A stretch of 64,000 bases of DNA from Rhizobium sp. Root1334 (lineage in GTDB: Bacteria > Pseudomonadota > Alphaproteobacteria > Rhizobiales > Rhizobiaceae): positions 152,019 to 216,018 of the forward strand of contig NZ_LMEY01000004.1 in assembly GCF_001426665.1 (NCBI RefSeq), given 5' to 3'. Below, in pieces: positions 45,874-54,365 of the stretch (positions are counted from its first letter, which is position 1; each line of letters opens with the position of its first letter). The position numbers and the translations under genes were made by a program. The notes under the pieces are model-generated. The model saw only the letters and a list, made by a program, of their open reading frames with translations. It had not been told where the DNA came from and ran no database searches.

Positions 45874-47133
45874 TTATCGATCGATGACGACCGTACCTGT
45901 CACTTCCAGCGTGGATTGAAGCAGCATCTGAGCGCCCGCAATGCAATGTTCCGGCTCGACATACTCCGCCTCATTGTGGCTCAAACCATCTCTGCAAGGC
46001 ACGAAAATCATGGTGGCCGGGGCAATGCGCGCGATATAAAGCGCGTCATGAAAGGCGCCCGAAACCATGTGCTTGGCCGCTAGTCCGAGATGGCGGGCAG
46101 CGTGTTCTACGCTGTTGATCAAAAGCTCGGAGAACTGAGCTGGGCTCATATCGAATGTCTTGCGAATATCGACCGTGCAGCCGTTCGCCAAAGCTGAAGC
46201 CTGAAAGGCCCTCACAATGCGCGCCTCGATCGCGTCGAGGTTACCGGAACTAGGATGGCGCAGATCGACGCTGAGGCTGACAGAACCTGCAATGGCATTG
46301 ACGGAGCCAGGATAGGCAGCGATCCTGCCCACAGTGAAGCGGGCGTTTTCATCCTCGGGCATGATGGTCGCATAGAGGCTGTGCAGGGCCGCGTTGGCGG
46401 CCACCATGGGATCGCGGCGGAACGACAATTGTGTTGTGCCAGCGTGCGCTGCCTGCCCCGAAATCGTAATCTCGAACCAACGCGTTCCCTGAACACCTGT
46501 GACGATCCCGATCGGGATATCTTCCTTTTCCAGGGACGGACCCTGTTCGATATGAAGTTCGAGGTAGCCGGCAATAGGAAATCCAAGCGGCCGCGTTTCC
46601 GCTGCAGGCAGGTTCGCCAGGGTCGCGGCCAGTGCGTCACGCCACAGCACCCCATCGGTCCCCTTGATGTCATCCCAATCTCCTGGAATGTGGCCCAATG
46701 AAAATGCCATCGAGCCCATGGCGCCCGGTGCAAAACGGCTGCCTTCTTCATTGGTCCAAGCAACGACTTCGATCGGCACGTGCGTTTCTATGCCAGCATC
46801 GTCCAGCGCCTCCAAAACTTCAAAGGCAGCAAGCGTTCCGAGTGCGCCGTCATAACGGCCGCCGGTCGGCTGGCTGTCGAGATGGCTGCCGATCAGAAAG
46901 GGCGGCAGCTGGTCATTCTTGCCGGCCCGGCGAACAAACAGATTAGCCAACGGGTCCTGAAAGACACGAAACCCCCGTGCCAGGGCAAGGTCCGCCAAAA
47001 GCGCACGAGCGGCTTGGTCTTGCGGACCAAGCGCCTGCCGGTTGACGCCGCCTGCGGGCGTGGCGCCGATTGCTGCGAAGTCATCAAGCCTCTTCAGCAG
47101 ACGCGCACCGTTGATCTCCACCGAAGGTTTCAT
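45874..47133 (-). CDS. M20-type Zn-hydrolase (N-carbamoyl-L-amino-acid hydrolase/allantoate amidohydrolase family)
   Basis: This 419-residue protein has the HyuC/AllC pattern. GSHLDSQPTGGRYDG is near residue 82-96 with metal ligands His and Asp, and WTNEEGSRFAPGAMGS near 128-143 carries the catalytic glutamate. HIEQGPSLE near 193 supports dimer catalysis. Members open N-carbamoyl (ureido) groups of amino acids, beta-ureidopropionate or allantoate. It is the last gene of the eight-gene minus-strand operon and overlaps the BtpA gene by 4 bases. Its presence suggests that an intermediate carries an amide or ureido group. The exact substrate is unknown. Confidence 0.88.
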   Translation of the reverse strand: MKPSVEINGARLLKRLDDFAAIGATPAGGVNRQALGPQDQAARALLADLALARGFRVFQDPLANLFVRRAGKNDQLPPFLIGSHLDSQPTGGRYDGALGTLAAFEVLEALDDAGIETHVPIEVVAWTNEEGSRFAPGAMGSMAFSLGHIPGDWDDIKGTDGVLWRDALAATLANLPAAETRPLGFPIAGYLELHIEQGPSLEKEDIPIGIVTGVQGTRWFEITISGQAAHAGTTQLSFRRDPMVAANAALHSLYATIMPEDENARFTVGRIAAYPGSVNAIAGSVSLSVDLRHPSSGNLDAIEARIVRAFQASALANGCTVDIRKTFDMSPAQFSELLINSVEHAARHLGLAAKHMVSGAFHDALYIARIAPATMIFVPCRDGLSHNEAEYVEPEHCIAGAQMLLQSTLEVTGTVVIDR

Positions 47134-47972
47134 TTCTTCAGCCCGGCAATGAAGGCAGTAACCCGCGCTTTCTCAACCTTGTTCCACCAGACGCCGTCAT
47201 ATTTCAGCGAGCTTGCGACAATCACGCCATCGACAATATCGAGGATATCGCGGGCATTGTCCGGCGTGACACCACTGCCGACCAGCGTCGGCAGGCCAGC
47301 CGCTTCCTTGATCAGCCGGATATAATTGAGATCGGCCGCATGGCCGGTCCGCTGGCCAGTGGCAATCACCGCATCGGCATCGAAGAATACGAGATCCTTG
47401 ACCTGTTCTTCCACCGGCCGGTCGGCGACGATCGCGTGTGCTCCATGCTTCACATGGGCATCGGCAAAGATCCTTATGCCGTTGGCGCGAAGCTTTGCAC
47501 GGTAGCGCATGGCGCGGGCCGCTTCGCCTTCGATAAATCCTTCATTGGCGACATAGGCATTAGCCCACTGGTTGACACGCACGAAGCCGGCACCGCTGGC
47601 ACCGGCGATGGCAAGCGCCGGAATGGCTGCGTTGGCCAGGACGTTGATGCCGATCGGGCGGCCGAGTTCGCGGCGGATACGATCTGATATTACCGACATA
47701 TAGGCGGCGGTTTCGGGGCCGATATCATCCGGTTTGGAAAAGGGAATGTCGCCGTGGTTTTCGACGATGACACCATCGCAGCCACCTTCGAGGTAGGCGC
47801 GGGCATCCTCCAGGCCTTGGCTGTAGATGTCCTCGATGGCTTCACCATTGTAACGCGGGGCACCCGGTAGAGGTGCGAGGTGCACGACGCCGATGACAGC
47901 TTTGCTACGGCCGAAGAGGGACGTAATCGCATTGCCGGTGGCAGGACCGACTGGCTTTGAGGACTGTGTCAT
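47130..47972 (-). CDS. BtpA/SgcQ-family TIM-barrel protein
   Basis: This 280-residue protein shows the BtpA family start GVVHLAPLPGAPRYNG (~29-44). Barrel strands such as GVIVENHGDIPF, GINVLANAA and AVIATGQRTGHAADLNYI follow, and the C-terminal phosphate-binding-like GSGVTPDNARDILD is near 237-250. The family includes SgcQ of a cryptic E. coli sugar operon and BtpA, named for photosystem I stability. Its chemistry is not established. Strand-end GSGVTPDN recalls phosphate-binding loops of pentose-phosphate epimerase-type barrels. It overlaps both neighbours by 4 bases, with a PfkB kinase before it, so it may act on a phosphorylated sugar or nucleoside. Confidence 0.85.
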   Translation of the reverse strand: MTQSSKPVGPATGNAITSLFGRSKAVIGVVHLAPLPGAPRYNGEAIEDIYSQGLEDARAYLEGGCDGVIVENHGDIPFSKPDDIGPETAAYMSVISDRIRRELGRPIGINVLANAAIPALAIAGASGAGFVRVNQWANAYVANEGFIEGEAARAMRYRAKLRANGIRIFADAHVKHGAHAIVADRPVEEQVKDLVFFDADAVIATGQRTGHAADLNYIRLIKEAAGLPTLVGSGVTPDNARDILDIVDGVIVASSLKYDGVWWNKVEKARVTAFIAGLKK

Positions 47973-48883
47973 GGGTGTTCCGTTTCTAATGTTTTGATGA
48001 GAGCTGATAGTTCTTTGGCCGTTGGACAGGAGGAAAGCGTTCCAGCCCGTGTTACCGCCAGCGCGGATGATTCAACTGCGATGCGGATGGCACGCAGTGG
48101 ATCAATTCCCTTTGCCAAGCATCCTGCAAAGATGCCGCACAGCACATCGCCGGCGCCGCTGGTATCGACCGCCGAAACCTTCGGAGCTTCGATATAGACC
48201 GCAGCCGCGTTGATGCCGGTCAGAAGAAGGCAGCCTCTGGAGCCCAGGGTGACGATCACCCGGCGCGCGCCGGATTCGATGATTTTAGCGGCAGCACGAG
48301 CCGGTTCGCGAGAGCCGGAGATGGCTTGAGCTTCCCCTTCGTTGACAATGACGAAATCCACGTTTGTGAACTCGGGCTGCTCACCCGCCGCCAGCGGGCT
48401 GGCATTCAAGATTGTCGTGAGACCTTTGGCCCGTACAGCCTGCAGGCAGGCGCCGGTCACTGCACCCGCAAGATTGCCCTGCACGACCAGCACGTCGCCC
48501 GGCGCGATCGTATCGAGCAGTTTGGTCTGCGCGAGAGGATCAAATGCCAGAGCACAGGAGACACCGCTCAGGATGATATTTTCACCGACAGCATCGACGG
48601 CAACGGTCGAGCGGTCGGTCGGCAGATCGAATTCCGTCAGGCAGGCGATAGCAATCTCGCCTGCCAGCGTCTCGCGGATCCAGGCGCCATTGGCATCCGT
48701 GCCGATTGCGGCCCAGAGCGTGACAGGTGCGCCGGTGCGTGCTGCGGCTACAGCCTGATTGGCGCCCTTGCCGCCGAGGCCGTCGGCATGGCTCACCGCA
48801 TTTAACGTCTCGCCCGCTTGCGGAAGGCGGTCGAGACGGAAAGTCGTGTCGATGCAGGTATTGCCGACGACATGGACGCGCAT
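47969..48883 (-). CDS. PfkB-family carbohydrate/nucleoside kinase (ribokinase type)
   Basis: This 304-residue ribokinase-fold protein has the first signature GGKGANQAVAAARTG near residue 36-50. The second signature, DTSGAGDVLCGIFAG near 237-251, carries the catalytic base Asp and the anion hole GAGD. It phosphorylates a sugar or nucleoside hydroxyl with ATP. Its gene starts 3 bases after the GATase1-like gene and overlaps the BtpA gene. It resembles ribokinase (N-terminal VVGNTCIDTTFRLDRLPQAG, NhD type), so ribose or a related pentose is possible; the substrate follows whatever the ribose-type transporter of the same operon imports. Confidence 0.9.
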   Translation of the reverse strand: MRVHVVGNTCIDTTFRLDRLPQAGETLNAVSHADGLGGKGANQAVAAARTGAPVTLWAAIGTDANGAWIRETLAGEIAIACLTEFDLPTDRSTVAVDAVGENIILSGVSCALAFDPLAQTKLLDTIAPGDVLVVQGNLAGAVTGACLQAVRAKGLTTILNASPLAAGEQPEFTNVDFVIVNEGEAQAISGSREPARAAAKIIESGARRVIVTLGSRGCLLLTGINAAAVYIEAPKVSAVDTSGAGDVLCGIFAGCLAKGIDPLRAIRIAVESSALAVTRAGTLSSCPTAKELSALIKTLETEHP

Positions 48884-48886
48884 GGC

Positions 48887-49657
48887 TCAGGCTTTCGCCG
48901 TTGCCCAGGCAAGCATCTGTTCGAACAACGTCTTGTAACCCGGCCAGGCGATGAAGCTCGACGGCAGCCAATGCGGGCCGACGTCGGAGGTCCAGGCCAC
49001 GGTGCGGCCCTTGCCGTAGGTGCCGGTTACCAGCAGCGGCTGCGAACCGTACTCCGTCGAGACTGTTGCCAGAACCTCGGCGCCGTCCTTGACCGTCACT
49101 TCATTATAACCGAGCAGGACCGGCCAGTCCGTGCCAAGCCCCTTGAGGATCGGATGGCTTTCCTTGCCGGTGACAACAGGCGCAAAGCCTTCCGGAACCT
49201 CGATACGGTCATCGACGGAAAGGCAGGAAACGGGAAGTACTTCTTCGACCGGCGTCCGGTGGTAGCGAGCGCCACCGTTGATGCCTTGGAAGCTGTAGTA
49301 GCCGCCGAACATCAGAAGGGCGCCACCGTTGCGCACATATTCGCGCAGCAGGCGAAGACGGTTCGGTGTGGTCTTCGAGTGGATCCAGGTGTCGGGATGC
49401 AACAGCAGCGTGTTGGCCCCGATATCCGACAGGATGATTGCATCATAGGCGGACAGCGCTTCCAGCGATTGCGGGAAATCACGCTGGGCCTCGTGGGCGG
49501 GCATGAACTGAACATCAAACGGGCTGTCCTTCAGCGCGGCGAGCAGCTCGTCGGCGCCCGTGTGATAGGTGACCGTCGGGAACTGGTCGAACCCCTTGAT
49601 GTGGGTGGCGGTGGAAACCCAGGACTCGCCGGCGAGAAGGACTTTGGACTTGGACAT
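48887..49657 (-). CDS. GATase1-like (class I glutamine amidotransferase-like) protein
   Basis: This 256-residue protein has the Rossmann-like plan of the GATase1-like family formerly DUF1355: VLLAGESWVS at the start, YDAIILSDIGANTLLLHP near 93-110, and REYVRNGGALLMFGGYYSFQG near 131-150. A nucleophilic Cys at the elbow of true amidotransferases is not evident; the elbow position region reads MFGGYYS. It therefore probably lacks glutaminase activity and may be a structural or other hydrolase-type member. It lies between phosphotriesterase-like and PfkB genes. Conserved neighbourhoods with these partners are known to me in enterobacteria, but the role is not defined. Confidence 0.78.
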   Translation of the reverse strand: MSKSKVLLAGESWVSTATHIKGFDQFPTVTYHTGADELLAALKDSPFDVQFMPAHEAQRDFPQSLEALSAYDAIILSDIGANTLLLHPDTWIHSKTTPNRLRLLREYVRNGGALLMFGGYYSFQGINGGARYHRTPVEEVLPVSCLSVDDRIEVPEGFAPVVTGKESHPILKGLGTDWPVLLGYNEVTVKDGAEVLATVSTEYGSQPLLVTGTYGKGRTVAWTSDVGPHWLPSSFIAWPGYKTLFEQMLAWATAKA

Positions 49658-49686
49658 GAAAACTCCTTGGACTTTATTGTCAGCGC

Positions 49687-50775
49687 TCAGAGAACACTGG
49701 AGAAAACGGATTTCGGATTGTCGATCAGCATTCGGTCGATGGCAGCCTGATCAACCCCGTGACGCTTCAGGCGCGGCAGGAAATGCTTCAGGATGAAGCC
49801 GTAGCCGAAGCCGCCGTAACGGGTGAGCATGATTTTCAAGAACACGTCCTGCGAGAGCAGAACGCGGTCGCCGTAACCCATATCGATCAGCGAACGGATC
49901 GCGCGGGCGTTCTGCTCGTCGGACGGCGACTGGGCGTCCTGATCGGCATAATAGAAGTCCATGCCGATCATATCGTATTCCAGAAAGGCCCCGCGCTCGG
50001 CCAGCGCCTTCTGATAGGGCAGATCGTCATGGCTGGGGTTCATGTGGCAGAGAACTGTATGGCGCAGGTCAGCCCCCTCCTCCTCGACGATATCAAGAAC
50101 CTCATGCGCCAGCCGCTCCCAGCCGGGCAGATGGATGGAGAGCGGCACGCCGGTCAGTCTGGAAGCGCGGGCCGCTGCGCGCAAGGATTTGCGCTCTTCG
50201 GAGGTAAAATCCTTGCTGACGCCGATTTCGCCGATGACACCCGCCATAACCTCCGGCTGGCTTACACCGCCACCGACATCATTGACGATGAACTCGGTGA
50301 CCTCGTCGACATCCATGGCTTTGAACCAGTCCGGATGGCTGAATTCGAGGTAGAAGCCGGTACCCATGACGATCTTGAGACCGGACATTTTCGCGATGCG
50401 GGCAAGCTTGGCAGGCTCGCGGCCAATACCGATATTGGTGGTATCGACGACCGTGTGGCCGCCCAATGCCTGAAACCGCTTCAACTCCGACAATGCCAGA
50501 TCGCTGTCATCAAGCGAAACGTTGTCTCGGTTCATGTAGGGGTTCATCCGCAATTCGCCGATGATCTCCATGCTAACCTTCTGCTCGCCGACGGCTTGAG
50601 CCTCCGGATGGCAGGGGCAGCGCCAGGACTTGGCGCCATCGAGCAGGATGTGCTCGTGCATCAGGGTAATGCCCATCCCGGTAACCGGCACCGGCCCGAG
50701 AACCGTCATCACCGTTCCCGTTCTGACACCAATCTCCGCCCGCTCTCTGGGCGTTGTCTCAAACAGATGATCCAT
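49687..50775 (-). CDS. Phosphotriesterase-family hydrolase/lactonase-like protein
   Basis: This 362-residue amidohydrolase-superfamily protein has the HxH metal motif in GITLMHEHILLDG near residue 31-43. Further conserved elements include VDTTNIGIGREP near 103-114, GVIGEIGVSKDFT with a metal-site glutamate near 170-178, and HLPGWERL near 205-212. Family members include PHP, lactonases and phosphotriesterases. Start ATG 50775 is chosen because the longer frame overlaps the permease gene. It begins 1 base after the permease stop, so it is coupled to transport. It could open a lactone or hydrolyse a phosphoester of the imported compound; which one is open. Confidence 0.88.
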   Translation of the reverse strand: MDHLFETTPRERAEIGVRTGTVMTVLGPVPVTGMGITLMHEHILLDGAKSWRCPCHPEAQAVGEQKVSMEIIGELRMNPYMNRDNVSLDDSDLALSELKRFQALGGHTVVDTTNIGIGREPAKLARIAKMSGLKIVMGTGFYLEFSHPDWFKAMDVDEVTEFIVNDVGGGVSQPEVMAGVIGEIGVSKDFTSEERKSLRAAARASRLTGVPLSIHLPGWERLAHEVLDIVEEEGADLRHTVLCHMNPSHDDLPYQKALAERGAFLEYDMIGMDFYYADQDAQSPSDEQNARAIRSLIDMGYGDRVLLSQDVFLKIMLTRYGGFGYGFILKHFLPRLKRHGVDQAAIDRMLIDNPKSVFSSVL

Positions 50776-50776
50776 C

Positions 50777-51802
50777 TTACTTGCCCCGGACAGCGCCGCG
50801 GAAGAGACGGAAGTTGAGCCAGACCGCAATCAGGATGATCGTGCCCGTAACGATCGGCGTCAGGAACGGCGACATATGGGCAAGGATCAAACCATTGGCG
50901 ATGACCGCAACGGTCAGAGCGCCAAGAACCGTACCGACAACAGTCCCCCGCCCGCCGAAGAGGCTGGTGCCGCCAAGCACCACGGCCGCGATGACTTCAA
51001 GCTCGAAACCCTGCCCTGCGTTGGACGATCCCGAACCGAGGCGGGCGGTGACGATGATCCCGGCCAGTGCCGCGGCTGTGCTGGAGAGGATATAGACGAA
51101 CATCGTGGTAAATCGTGTGTCGATGCCTGCACGGCGCACCGCTTCGGCATTGGCACCAATGCCGGTGACATAGCGGCCAAATGGAGTTTCGTTGAAGACG
51201 ATATAGGCGATCAGCAGGACCACAAGGGCGATCAGCGCCGGCACGGGAACGCCGAGGAACCAGGACCTGCCGATGACGGTGAAAAAGCTCGCCGGATCGA
51301 CCGGGATAGAATAGCCGCCGGTAATCAGCAGCGCCAGACCACGGATGACCGAAAGCCCCGCCAGCGTGACGATGAAGGCCGGAATACGCTCATAAGCAAT
51401 GAAGAAGCCGTGGATGGCGCCAATGATGACCCCAAGCAACAGCATCAGGAGAATGACCAGTGGCCATGCGAGCCCCGCCTGCAATGCCGTTGCCGACAGC
51501 GTGGCAACCAGCGCCAGCACCGAGCCGACCGACAAGTCGATGCCGCCGGTGGTGATGACGAAGGTCATGGCGGCAGCGACGATCAAGAGCGGCGCCGACT
51601 GGCGGATGATGTTCAGCAAGTTCGGCGCGGTCAGGAAGGCATCGGTGATGACCGAAAAGACAACGCAGACGACGAGAAAGAACAGGGCGATCGACACGAC
51701 GCTGCCGTTGGCCAGCAGCTTGTCCCAAAGTGTTGCCTTGCGCAGGCGGGACGGTGAGACGTGAGAACCGGCATGCCCGGTTTGGGTTGAAGGCATGCTC
51801 AT
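50777..51802 (-). CDS. Ribose/fructose-type ABC permease
   Basis: This 341-residue protein has eight to ten hydrophobic helices. The RbsC-family signature is LLIVAAAMTFVITTGGIDLS near residue 70-90, followed by GSVLALVATLSA. VLGGTSLFGGRGTVVGT near 275-292 is also typical. It overlaps the upstream ATPase gene by 4 bases. The permease forms the channel for a pentose, hexose or polyol supplied by the RbsB-type binding protein. Sugar identity is not readable. Confidence 0.93.
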   Translation of the reverse strand: MSMPSTQTGHAGSHVSPSRLRKATLWDKLLANGSVVSIALFFLVVCVVFSVITDAFLTAPNLLNIIRQSAPLLIVAAAMTFVITTGGIDLSVGSVLALVATLSATALQAGLAWPLVILLMLLLGVIIGAIHGFFIAYERIPAFIVTLAGLSVIRGLALLITGGYSIPVDPASFFTVIGRSWFLGVPVPALIALVVLLIAYIVFNETPFGRYVTGIGANAEAVRRAGIDTRFTTMFVYILSSTAAALAGIIVTARLGSGSSNAGQGFELEVIAAVVLGGTSLFGGRGTVVGTVLGALTVAVIANGLILAHMSPFLTPIVTGTIILIAVWLNFRLFRGAVRGK

Positions 51803-52596
51803 GCGGAAACTCCGGTTTCGTTGCCGTGCCGGGCGGAACGGGCTGAAAATTTGCGCCCGACGATCAGGTTGACGACTTCCTCGATGCTGGTCTCACTGAT
51901 CAGCCGTTCGGCGACATTGCGGCCTTCGTACATGACCTGGATGCGATCGCAGACCAGGAACAGGTCCTGCAGGCGGTGGGTAATCAGAATGACGCTGACA
52001 CCGCGGGCGCTAACCGTTCGGATCAACTCCAGCACGGCTTCGACTTCCGCCACGGCAAGCGCTGCCGTCGGCTCGTCCATGATGAGAACCTTGGGTTCGA
52101 ACGAAGCCGCGCGGCCGATGGCGATTGATTGACGTTGGCCGCCCGACAGGTTTTCGACCTTCAACCGGGTATCGGCAATGACGATGCCGAGACGATCGAG
52201 CATCTCGCGGGTAAGCCCGTGCATCTTCTTGTTATCGAGAAACGGTACGCCGAGAATGCGGCGGCGCGGTTCGCGGCCAAGGAACAGATTGCCGGCCACA
52301 TCCACCGTGTCGCAGAGAGACAGGTCCTGATAGACCATCTCGACATGAGCGGCGCGTGCATCGGCTGGCGATGAAAAGGAAACGGCCTTGCCGTCGATCT
52401 CGATGGTGCCGCTGTCTGGAATGACGGCGCCTGAGAGCACCTTGCTCAGCGTCGACTTGCCGGCGCCATTGTCTCCGACCAGTCCAAGGACCTCGCCGGG
52501 CTTCAGCGTCAGCGAGACATTGTCCAGCGTCTGAATAGGATTATAACGTTTCGAAATACCGGTCATCCGGACGCGGTAAGGTGTGCCGTCGGTCAT
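51799..52596 (-). CDS. Ribose/fructose-type ABC transporter ATPase with a single ATP-binding domain
   Basis: This 265-residue protein has one ABC domain: GDNGAGKSTLSK (Walker A, ~42-53), LSGGQRQSIAIG signature and VLIMDEPTAALA Walker B. RbsA-type ATPases have two domains and ~500 residues; this single-domain form, like FrcA of rhizobia, must dimerise. The second half of the Walker B box reads AALAVAEV, with Val in place of the usual Asp-Lys context. ATG 52596 follows GGGGAGAACCC. It lies 79 bases after the binding-protein gene, with a stem-loop in between. Confidence 0.92.
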   Translation of the reverse strand: MTDGTPYRVRMTGISKRYNPIQTLDNVSLTLKPGEVLGLVGDNGAGKSTLSKVLSGAVIPDSGTIEIDGKAVSFSSPADARAAHVEMVYQDLSLCDTVDVAGNLFLGREPRRRILGVPFLDNKKMHGLTREMLDRLGIVIADTRLKVENLSGGQRQSIAIGRAASFEPKVLIMDEPTAALAVAEVEAVLELIRTVSARGVSVILITHRLQDLFLVCDRIQVMYEGRNVAERLISETSIEEVVNLIVGRKFSARSARHGNETGVSA

Positions 52597-52624
52597 GATG
52601 GGTTCTCCCCGATTGCCTGAACGG

Positions 52625-52654
52625 GCATGGCCAGCTTCCTCAAACCGGCCATGC
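52625..52654 (-). other. Intercistronic stem-loop after the ribose-type binding-protein gene
   Basis: Arms GCATGGCC (52625-52632) and GGCCATGC (52647-52654) pair perfectly around a 14-base loop. The structure lies 22 bases after the minus-strand stop. No clear T tract follows on that strand. It may slow RNA decay from the 3' side and keep binding-protein mRNA abundant. Confidence 0.5.
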
Positions 52655-52675
52655 GGGATGATGCGGGAAAAACCC

Positions 52676-53617
52676 TTACTTGAACATGTCCTTGAACTGG
52701 GCAACGTTCTCCTTGGTCACGATCGTCACCGGAACATTGATGATCGGCTCGATGGTTTCGCCTTTCTTCAGCTTGACCAGCGCTTCGACGGCAGCCTTGC
52801 CTTCGCCGGCAGGGTCCTGCTGAACGACGGCGGTAACCCAGCCTTCTTCGATGCCCTTGACGGCTTGCGCGGTCAGGTCCCAGCCGAAGATCTTGACGTC
52901 CTTCTGGCGGCCCTGGCTTTCGACAGCCGAAACGGCACCGATCAACTGCGGCTCGCCGGTTGCGTAGATCGTTGTCATGTCGGGGTTGGCGGTCATCAGG
53001 TTCTCGGCAGCACCCAGCGCAATGTCCTGCTGGTTCTGGCCGTCAACGGTGTCGAGGAAGGTAACAGCCTGACCGCTATCGGTCACAGCCTTCTTGAAGC
53101 CGTCAAGCCGCTGGTTCTGAATGAAGGAATTGAGCGCACCGATAATACCGGTCTTGGCCGTGCCGGACATCTCCGTCTTTACGTATTCGGAAAAGTACTT
53201 GCCAATGTCTTCGCCAGCTTTGGCATTGTCGACGCCGATAAAGGAAATGTTATCGCCTTCCGGGATTTGTGCATCGATGGCGATGACCGGAATGCTGGCA
53301 GTCTTGGCCGCTGTAATGGCAGGTTTCACGCCATTGACGTCGATGGCGACGAGAATGATGCCATCGACCTTCTGGGTGATGTAGTTTTCGATCGCGTCGT
53401 TCTGTGCGGCAGGCACGTTGTTGGCGTTGAAGATCACCAGCTTGGCACCGGCAGCATCCGCAGCTTTCTGCGCACCGTCATTGATCTGGTTGAAGAACAG
53501 GGCCTGCTGATTGATGGTGACGAGCGCAAATGTATCTGCGCTGGCGGAAGCGACACCGACAGCCAACGTCATGACGACGGCGGCAGTGCTGCGGATCAAA
53601 AGTTTGGATAGGCGCAT
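52676..53617 (-). CDS. Ribose-type periplasmic sugar-binding protein
   Basis: This 313-residue protein starts with a signal peptide (~27 residues, ending VASASADT). The mature part has the RbsB-like fold: VTINQQALFFNQINDGAQKA near 33-52, VDGIILVAIDVNGVKPAI near 87-104, and VFDGQ-like DTVDGQNQQDIALGAAENL near 195-213. It starts the eight-gene operon, and a double operator lies 69-103 bases upstream. The family binds pentoses, hexoses, autoinducer-2 or polyols. It belongs with a kinase, a phosphotriesterase-like protein and BtpA, so a five-carbon sugar derivative or glycoside is plausible. Confidence 0.93.
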   Translation of the reverse strand: MRLSKLLIRSTAAVVMTLAVGVASASADTFALVTINQQALFFNQINDGAQKAADAAGAKLVIFNANNVPAAQNDAIENYITQKVDGIILVAIDVNGVKPAITAAKTASIPVIAIDAQIPEGDNISFIGVDNAKAGEDIGKYFSEYVKTEMSGTAKTGIIGALNSFIQNQRLDGFKKAVTDSGQAVTFLDTVDGQNQQDIALGAAENLMTANPDMTTIYATGEPQLIGAVSAVESQGRQKDVKIFGWDLTAQAVKGIEEGWVTAVVQQDPAGEGKAAVEALVKLKKGETIEPIINVPVTIVTKENVAQFKDMFK

Positions 53618-53659
53618 TCGGGTTCCCCTTGTTTTCGGAAAGGCCCGTAGCCGGGCTCA

Positions 53660-53671
53660 TCAAGCGCTTGA
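53660..53671. repeat. Palindrome TCAAGCGCTTGA near the operator pair
   Basis: A perfect 12-bp palindrome lies between the operators and the binding-protein start. It has the same TCAAG/CTTGA arms as the operators, but with a 2-base centre. It could be a weaker site for the same regulator. Confidence 0.45.
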
Positions 53672-53685
53672 GCGCCAGGATATAA

Positions 53686-53720
53686 TTCAAGAGACTTGAA
53701 TTTTTGTCAAGTCTCTTGAA
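53686..53720. promoter_or_regulatory. Double operator for the XRE-cupin regulator
   Basis: TTCAAGAGACTTGAA (53686-53700) and GTCAAGTCTCTTGAA (53706-53720) are two TTCAAG-N3-CTTGAA-type palindromes in opposite orientation; together they form a perfect 14-bp inverted repeat with a 7-base gap. They lie upstream of the sugar transport operon and just after the regulator's stop codon (53745). A third copy lies upstream of the regulator gene itself (54482-54496). Confidence 0.8.
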
Positions 53721-53744
53721 TTTAACTTTTCGAGGGGAACTTAC

Positions 53745-54365
53745 TCAGAATGTGGCTGGTGTATTGACCCAGAAGATGCTGGCGCGCTCACGGCCGGTAT
53801 TGCGATAGTGGTGCGGCAGTTCGGAATTGAAGACGAAGGCATCGCCGGTCGCAAGCATGAAGCTCTTGCCGTCGACAATCAGTTCTATTTCACCGGCAAG
53901 CAGATACCCGACCTCTTCTCCGGCATGCTGGATGGGACCGGCGCTTTCACCCTTCTCCTCGATGTGATGGATATTGCACTGAAGCAGATGCCCGGCCGAA
54001 TAGGGAATGATCCGCTCCAGCGAAATCCCCTCGCCGCGACGCAAAGGGTCAAGCGCGATCAGCGGCCGCGTACCGGCGCGGAAGATGATTCCTTCCTCTC
54101 CATCGGACTCCTCGAACATCCAGCCAATATTGGTATCCAGTGCGCCAACCAGACGGTGCAGCATCGGCAGAGACGGCGATGCCTTGCCGTTTTCAATCTT
54201 TGACAACAGGCTTTCCGAGCAATTGGCTGCGTCGGAAAGTGCCTTCAGCGTCATACCCCTGGTTTGCCGTGCAAGCCGTAGGCGGATGCCCAGACGGACT
54301 GGATTGGCGGTTTGAGCATCGTCATCGATGTGATTTGCCGCCGTCAAATCAAGCCCTTTTTTCAT
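53745..54365 (-). CDS. XRE-family regulator with C-terminal cupin domain
   Basis: This protein of 206 residues has an N-terminal HTH_XRE domain: RLARQTRGMTLKALSDAANC with SESLLSKIENGKASPSL near 28-65. A C-terminal cupin (~130-200) has PIQHAGEEVGYLLAGEIELIVDG and a His-rich strand ELPHHYR. This class senses small ligands through the cupin. I chose ATG 54365; GTG 54401 would add 12 residues. It lies upstream of the eight-gene sugar operon in the same direction, with a double operator in between and a matching site 117-131 bases before its own start. It is therefore probably the operon's regulator and regulates itself. Confidence 0.85.
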   Translation of the reverse strand: MKKGLDLTAANHIDDDAQTANPVRLGIRLRLARQTRGMTLKALSDAANCSESLLSKIENGKASPSLPMLHRLVGALDTNIGWMFEESDGEEGIIFRAGTRPLIALDPLRRGEGISLERIIPYSAGHLLQCNIHHIEEKGESAGPIQHAGEEVGYLLAGEIELIVDGKSFMLATGDAFVFNSELPHHYRNTGRERASIFWVNTPATF

